Source: Pseudarthrobacter chlorophenolicus (GTDB lineage: Bacteria > Actinomycetota > Actinomycetes > Actinomycetales > Micrococcaceae). From it: a stretch of 64,000 nucleotides of DNA. The stretch is taken from positions 99,865-163,864 of the forward strand of contig NZ_JZTW01000009.1 in assembly GCF_000962805.1 (NCBI RefSeq). Reading direction: 5' to 3'. The notes under the pieces are model-generated. The model did not search any database, was not told the DNA's origin, and was given only the letters and a program-made list of their open reading frames with translations. A program made the position numbers and the translations under genes. Every line of letters starts with the position of its first letter. Position 1 is the stretch's first letter. This document shows, in pieces, positions 60,545-64,000 of this stretch.

Positions 60545-61411
60545 ATGAGCATCGTCGTTACCGGAGCCACCGGACACCTGGGCCGCCACGTCCTCGAAGC
60601 ACTGCTGGAGCGCGACGTTCCCGCCGGTGACATCGTGGCCGCCGGACGTTCCGTGGACAAGCTGGCAGATTTCGCAGCCAAGGGAGTCCGCGTCGTGTCC
60701 GTCGATTACTCGGACGCCGCCTCCGTGGCAGCTGCCCTCAAGGGTGCCACCCGCGTCCTGCTGATCTCCGGCAGTGAAGTGGGCCAGCGGGTGGAGCAGC
60801 ACCGCACCGTCATCGAGGCCGCCAAGGCCGAGGGCGGCGTGGAACTCCTCGCCTACACCAGCATCGCCAACGCGGACTCCACCGGCATGAAGCTGGCGGA
60901 CGAGCACAAGGCAACGGAGGAACTCCTGCGCGAATCAGGCGTTCCGTTCGCCCTGCTGCGCAACGGCTGGTACCTGGAAAACTACACAGAGCAGCTGCCC
61001 GGCACCCTGGCCCAGGGTGCCATCGCCGGCAGTGCGGGTGATGGCAAGGTCAGCGGCGCGTCGCGGCAGGATTACGCCCAGGCGGCCGCGGCAGTGCTGG
61101 TGGCCGACGGCCAGGCCGGCAAGGTCTACGAGCTTGGCGGCGACCATGCCTTCAGCATGGCCGACCTTGCTGCAGAAATTACCGCAGCCACGGGCACTGA
61201 CATCAGCTACAACAACATGCCCGGGGGCGATTACGCGGGCCTCCTGGCCCAGGTGGGTGTACCCCAGGCGTTCGCTGAGATCCTGGCGGACTCGGACCTG
61301 GGCATCGCCCGGGGCGACCTCCTGGTCACCACCGGTGATCTGCAGAAGCTGATCGGACGCCCCACGACGTCCCTCGCGGAGGCGGTCCGGTCCGCCGCAG
61401 CTTCGGCGTAG
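60545..61411 (+). CDS. NmrA-like SDR family oxidoreductase (quinone reductase type)
   Basis: In this 288-residue atypical SDR, IVVTGATGHLGRHVLEALLERDVP binds the cofactor, and the rest follows the NmrA/QorB arrangement (LLISGSEVGQRVEQHRTVIEAAKAEG, LLRNGWYLENYTEQL). It probably reduces quinones with NADPH, which fits control by a Cys-containing HxlR regulator sensing quinones or electrophiles. GAAAGGATCC precedes the ATG at 60545. Confidence 0.88.
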   Translation: MSIVVTGATGHLGRHVLEALLERDVPAGDIVAAGRSVDKLADFAAKGVRVVSVDYSDAASVAAALKGATRVLLISGSEVGQRVEQHRTVIEAAKAEGGVELLAYTSIANADSTGMKLADEHKATEELLRESGVPFALLRNGWYLENYTEQLPGTLAQGAIAGSAGDGKVSGASRQDYAQAAAAVLVADGQAGKVYELGGDHAFSMADLAAEITAATGTDISYNNMPGGDYAGLLAQVGVPQAFAEILADSDLGIARGDLLVTTGDLQKLIGRPTTSLAEAVRSAAASA

Positions 61412-61418
61412 CAAGCGC

Positions 61419-61462
61419 AAAACGGTGCCCGGTCCCTTTCGAAGGGGCCGGGCACCGTTTGC
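61419..61462 (+). terminator. Terminator of the NmrA gene
   Basis: AAAACGGTGCCCGG pairs with CCGGGCACCGTTT around a TCCCTTTCGAAGGGG loop-stem, and TTT follows. It lies 8 nt after the stop codon. Confidence 0.85.
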
Positions 61463-61538
61463 GTCTCCGGTCCGTTGTGGTTGCTGTGCTTCCATCCGGC
61501 CGCTGGTCCGGTAACTAAGCTCAATGGCGGGGTGCCAT

Positions 61539-62174
61539 CTAGGATTTGCTGCCCGTCAGGGCGAGCGTCCCGCCGAGCCCGATCATCAGCGCGCCGCCGG
61601 TGGCCTTGACCCTGGAAACCCGGAGCGGCGACCGGGCGAACCATTCCCGGGCGGTTCCGGCCGCCACCGCCCACAGGCTGTCGGAAACCACTGCGATGAT
61701 GAGGAAGACCGCGCCGAGAATCCCCAGTTGCAGGGGAATCGACCCCGCCGGATAGTCGACGAACTGCGGGAGCACCGCTACGAAGAACACTACGGACTTC
61801 GGATTGGTGGCACCCACCACCGCCCCTTCCGCCACCAGCCGCCGCGGGCGGGTGGCGGTTGCGCGGCCTTCGGAACCGGCGGGGACCTTCCGATGCCTGA
61901 TGGCCTGGACGCCCAGGTAGATAAGGTACGCGGCCCCGGCAAATTTCACTGCGCTGAAGAGCAGCACCGACTGGGCCACCAGCACCCCAACTCCCAGCGC
62001 CACAGCGGCCACCTGCAGCAGCTGGCCGCAGGCATTGCCCAGTACTGTCAGGACGCCGCCCCTCCAGCCCAGGGCCAGGGACCGGCCGATGACGAACAGG
62101 ACGCTGGGGCCGGGGACGGCAATCAGCACCACCGAGGCCAGGGCAAACGCCAGGAGGCTGGAGGCAGGAACCAT
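61539..62174 (-). CDS. LysE family translocator (amino acid exporter)
   Basis: This 211-residue exporter has six membrane helices, with the family motif ASVVLIAVPGPSVLFVIGRSLALGWRGG at the N-terminus and GNACGQLLQV, GATNPKSVVFFVAVLPQF. It exports amino acids or derivatives (lysine, homoserine lactone and similar are possibilities). It is monocistronic. Confidence 0.88.
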   Translation of the reverse strand: MVPASSLLAFALASVVLIAVPGPSVLFVIGRSLALGWRGGVLTVLGNACGQLLQVAAVALGVGVLVAQSVLLFSAVKFAGAAYLIYLGVQAIRHRKVPAGSEGRATATRPRRLVAEGAVVGATNPKSVVFFVAVLPQFVDYPAGSIPLQLGILGAVFLIIAVVSDSLWAVAAGTAREWFARSPLRVSRVKATGGALMIGLGGTLALTGSKS

Positions 62175-62204
62175 GCCTGATCTTAGCCCCGGAAGGAGCC
62201 CCCT

Positions 62205-62241
62205 GGCATTGAGCCTGCCGGTGATTGAGCCTGCCGAAACC
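62205..62241. repeat. Partial tandem copies of the GATTGAGCCTGCCGAAACC repeat
   Basis: GGCATTGAGCCTGCCG (62205-62220) and GGTGATTGAGCCTGCCGAAACC (62220-62241) are adjacent copies of the same dispersed element between the LysE and permease genes. Confidence 0.65.
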
Positions 62242-62248
62242 TGCTGCG

Positions 62249-63736
62249 TTAGGTGCGCGCGGCCCGCTCCACCACCGGCAGCGGCGACGTTTCGTCGTCA
62301 AGGTGGGCCCGCCGTCGTCCGTCACCCTTGACCCACAGGCGGTAGCCGAGGACCAGGAGTCCCAGCCAGGCTGCCCCGACGTAGAGGGCGATCCGGGTGT
62401 CCTCGAAGGCGCCCAGCACACCGATGACCAGAACCATGAAAGCGATGGTCAGCACCGATGCTGCGGGCCACCACGGCGAGGGGAATTCCGACGCCGGCAA
62501 TCCCTTCCGTGCGATCTCCCGCTTCATCGCCACATGGGACGCGAGGATCATGACCCACACCCACACGGTGGCGAAGGTGGCGATCGAGGCGATGACCAGG
62601 AAAACGTCCTCGGGGATGACGGCGTTCAGGATCACTCCCACCAGGAGGATCGCGGTCATCATGACCACCGTCATCCACGGAACTCCGTGCCGTGAGACCT
62701 TGCCGAATGCGGCGGGTGCATGGCCCTGCCGGGAAAGTCCGAAGAGGATGCGGCCGGCGCCGAAGATGTCGCTGTTGATGGCCGAAAGCGCTGCTGTGAT
62801 GACCACGGCATTGAGGATATGGGGAGCGGCCGGGATGCCCAGCCCGCTGAAGATCTGGACGAAGGGGCTGCCGTTGGTGCCCACTTCGTTCCACGGGAAG
62901 AGGCTCATGAGCACACCGAGGGTAAGGACATAAAACAGCAGGACGCGGACCGGGACGGTGTTCACGGCCTTGGGGATGACCTTCTTGGGGTCGGCCGCTT
63001 CGCCTGCAGTGATGCCGAGGGTTTCGATGCCGCCGAACGCGAACATCACCACGGCAAAGGATGCCAGGAGGCCGCCGAACCCGTTGGGGAACAGGCCCCC
63101 GTGCTCCACCAGGTTGCCCAGGCCCGGTGCCACGGTGGAACCGCCGGCCTGGAAACCGAAGGCGATGATGGCGGCGCCGCCGGCGATCATCGCGATGATG
63201 GCCGCCACCTTGATCAGCGAGAACCAGAACTCGAGCTCGCCGAAGACCTTGACGCTGAGGAGGTTCAGGGCGGCCAGGAAGCAGATGATGGCCAGGACCC
63301 AGATCCAGCGGTCAACCTGCGGGAACCAGAAGCCCATGTAGATGCTGAAGGCCGTGACGTCGGCGATGGCCACGATCGCCATCTCGAACACGTAGGTCCA
63401 GCCGGTCACGAAACCGGCCAGCGGGCCGAGGTAGCGGCTGGCGTACTGGCCGAAGGAGCCGGATACCGGGTGCCGCACGGCCATTTCGCCCAGCGCCCGC
63501 ATCACCATGAAGACCGCGGCGCCGCCGATGATGTAGGCCAGCAGGACGGCTGGCCCCGCCTTCTGGATGGCGGAAGCGGAGCCGTAGAAGAGGCCGGTGC
63601 CGATGGCCGAGCCCAGGGCCATGAACCGGATGTGGCGGACGTTCAGTCCGCGGTTCAGGACGCTTCCGACGGCGGATGCCGGCGTCTGCTGTCCGGCGCG
63701 GCTTTCGTTCCGGGTTGGGGATGGTGCTTGTTGCAT
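62249..63736 (-). CDS. Amino acid permease (APC superfamily, AAT family; proline/GABA-type)
   Basis: The 495-residue transporter has twelve helices and the AAT signature [52 protein letters not shown] and [20 protein letters not shown]. The pattern is close to proline-specific (ProY-like) and GABA permeases. The ATG lies after TAAGTGTATG without a clear strong ribosome site. A repeat cluster follows on its promoter side. Confidence 0.88.
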   Translation of the reverse strand: MQQAPSPTRNESRAGQQTPASAVGSVLNRGLNVRHIRFMALGSAIGTGLFYGSASAIQKAGPAVLLAYIIGGAAVFMVMRALGEMAVRHPVSGSFGQYASRYLGPLAGFVTGWTYVFEMAIVAIADVTAFSIYMGFWFPQVDRWIWVLAIICFLAALNLLSVKVFGELEFWFSLIKVAAIIAMIAGGAAIIAFGFQAGGSTVAPGLGNLVEHGGLFPNGFGGLLASFAVVMFAFGGIETLGITAGEAADPKKVIPKAVNTVPVRVLLFYVLTLGVLMSLFPWNEVGTNGSPFVQIFSGLGIPAAPHILNAVVITAALSAINSDIFGAGRILFGLSRQGHAPAAFGKVSRHGVPWMTVVMMTAILLVGVILNAVIPEDVFLVIASIATFATVWVWVMILASHVAMKREIARKGLPASEFPSPWWPAASVLTIAFMVLVIGVLGAFEDTRIALYVGAAWLGLLVLGYRLWVKGDGRRRAHLDDETSPLPVVERAART

Positions 63737-63855
63737 ACACTTACCTTCTCGTCTTTGGGAGGGGAGCCGCTAACCAGCAGACCACTTCCGGGGACGCCGT
63801 GATGAGCCTCACGCAGGCTTGGTGTCTTTGATCTCAGACTGTCCGGGTGGGCGCT

Positions 63856-63905
63856 GGTGGTTGGACTTGTCGAACCCGTTGCGGTGGTTGAGCTTGTCGA
63901 AACCC
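63856..63905. repeat. Tandem copies of the GGTTGAGCTTGTCGAAACC repeat
   Basis: Two direct copies, 63856-63877 and 63883-63905, 27 bp apart, lie between the permease gene and the HNH-like gene start. This repeat family is common in Arthrobacter and related genomes. Confidence 0.7.
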
Positions 63906-63948
63906 TTTCGGTCCTTTGAATGTCGTACCCCTTTGCCATAGTTCGGTT

Positions 63949-64000
63949 ATGGGGAAGTCGGCGGTGGTGAGGGCGTTGGAGGAGATCGATGCTGCCCTTG
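63949..64000 (+). CDS. Start of a DUF222/HNH-endonuclease-type protein (partial)
   Basis: The ATG at 63949 gives MGKSAVVRALEEIDAAL, a typical N-terminus of the DUF222/HNH proteins (13E12 group) that are abundant in Arthrobacter and are usually flanked by the GGTTGAGCTTGTCGAAACC repeats as here. Only 17 residues are in the window, so the call rests on context. Confidence 0.4.
   Translation, partial: MGKSAVVRALEEIDAAL

Overview
The window is high-GC DNA from an actinobacterium, most likely Arthrobacter or Pseudarthrobacter (Micrococcaceae). The reasons are the conserved origin-proximal block ppiA - rhomboid - crgA - sortase - trpG - [pknB-pknA-pbpA-rodA-pstP-fhaB-fhaA] - tRNA-Leu, the codon usage, the dispersed GGTTGAGCTTGTCGAAACC-type repeats, and a DUF222/HNH-like gene start at the right edge. 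The same gene order lies next to dnaA in Mycobacterium, so the left edge is probably within a few tens of kb of the chromosomal origin. The ~800-bp gap at 2.2-2.95 kb carries seven perfect DnaA boxes.

Layout: 1-2.2 kb, an 11-residue-repeat protein, cyclophilin and rhomboid protease. 2.2-2.95 kb, the oriC-like DnaA-box cluster. 2.95-5.7 kb, tag, crgA, class E sortase, a small membrane protein and trpG/pabA. 5.7-15.2 kb, a minus-strand cell-shape and Ser/Thr-phosphorylation operon whose genes mostly overlap by 4 nt. 15.5 kb, tRNA-Leu(CAG) with a strong terminator. 15.8-28.8 kb, an aldarate catabolic region: peptide-type ABC importer, TauE/SafE exporter, two 2-hydroxyacid dehydrogenases, glucarate dehydratase, talarate/galactarate dehydratase, and LysR and GntR regulators with recognisable operators. 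28.9-31.1 kb, a TetR/putrescine oxidase pair around a perfect 25-bp palindrome. 31.2-38.4 kb, a stress flavoprotein-like protein, a DUF1348-TetR operon, hypotheticals, and a molybdopterin oxidoreductase with no N-terminal Fe-S cysteines. 38.4-45.2 kb, a DUF5997/LysR-like pair, an envelope/stress module (36-aa peptide, DUF3618, holin-X, LEA-like protein, coiled-coil membrane protein), an epimerase and a SigB/F-type sigma factor. 45.3-55.2 kb, an ADP-heptose/glycosylation operon (gmhB, GT9, two other glycosyltransferases, gmhA, two hldE, SDR, ALDH). 55.2-64 kb, a spermidine-synthase-like protein, a LysR/MHS-transporter/hydroxybutyrate-dehydrogenase-like set, an HxlR/NmrA pair, a LysE exporter, an amino-acid permease and repeats.

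The most interesting items are the DnaA-box cluster with a repeated CACA-N-TGTTAATAA companion motif; the ADP-D,D-heptose operon with two different bifunctional HldE proteins in a Gram-positive; three separate genes built on 11-residue (LEA/apolipoprotein-like) repeats, two of them in a compact stress module with divergent codon use; a shared near-palindrome ahead of three stress-type loci; a cysteine-less molybdoenzyme; and a Tag glycosylase that has lost its zinc ligands. No CRISPR array, insertion sequence, prophage or recognisable antiphage system was seen.
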